A DNA stretch of 5,626 bases. Origin: an uncultured Anaerolineae bacterium (GTDB lineage Bacteria > Chloroflexota > Anaerolineae > Anaerolineales > Villigracilaceae). The number at the start of each line of letters is the position of its first letter. The stretch's first letter is position 1. The stretch spans positions 1-5,626 of the forward strand of contig CAINXK010000104.1 of NCBI GenBank assembly GCA_903854805.1. Direction: 5' to 3'. Positions 5,608 to 5,626 of this stretch are shown piece by piece. Under the pieces are notes generated by a model. It made no database searches. It was not told the DNA's origin and worked only from the letters and a program-made list of their open reading frames with translations. The position numbers and the translations under genes are program-made.

Positions 5608-5626
5608 AAGCTTATGTGTCAGATAC

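Overview
The window looks like a bacterial chromosome fragment. It joins an AT-rich cell-surface polysaccharide cluster (about 1-4351, all minus strand) to a more GC-balanced flank (about 4480-5626). No gene is taxonomically decisive. A YciH/SUI1-type factor beside a SUMF1-domain protein, with a glycan cluster inserted next to them, would fit an uncultured Chloroflexota (Anaerolineae-like) genome. That guess is from general familiarity and has low to moderate confidence.

The polysaccharide block is transcribed right to left. In transcription order it holds a DUF268 methyltransferase-like protein (4351-3548), a Wzx/MOP-type flippase (3491-2178), a CgeB-like glycosyltransferase (2171-1068), a family-2 glycosyltransferase (1054-110), and the first 18 codons of a probable family-4 glycosyltransferase that runs off the left edge (55-1). 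The gaps are 56, 6, 13 and 54 bases, so a single operon is likely. Together the genes could build a surface glycan repeat unit on a lipid carrier in the cytoplasm, decorate it (perhaps by methylation) and flip it across the membrane. No polymerase, ligase or initiating sugar transferase is in view, so the cluster continues beyond the window.

The right flank starts at a divergent intergenic region (4352-4479). A eIF1/SUI1 (YciH-like) gene runs on the plus strand (4480-4821). Its promoter appears to place the transcription start on or beside the ATG, which implies a leaderless mRNA. Convergent with it, 15 bases away, is a SUMF1-domain protein on the minus strand (5607-4837). It lacks the catalytic cysteine pair of formylglycine-generating enzyme. 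Its reading frame stays open to the window edge, so it may be the C-terminal part of a larger protein.

Base composition changes sharply at 4352-4480. Hand-counted 60-base lines give about 25-37% GC on the left and 52-57% on the right, consistent with a laterally acquired glycan cluster. I found no RNA gene, CRISPR array, insertion sequence or clear terminator. I also found no convincing new multi-gene system. The most unusual points are the leaderless SUI1 arrangement, the uncharacterised DUF268 gene at the head of the operon, and the atypical SUMF1 protein.
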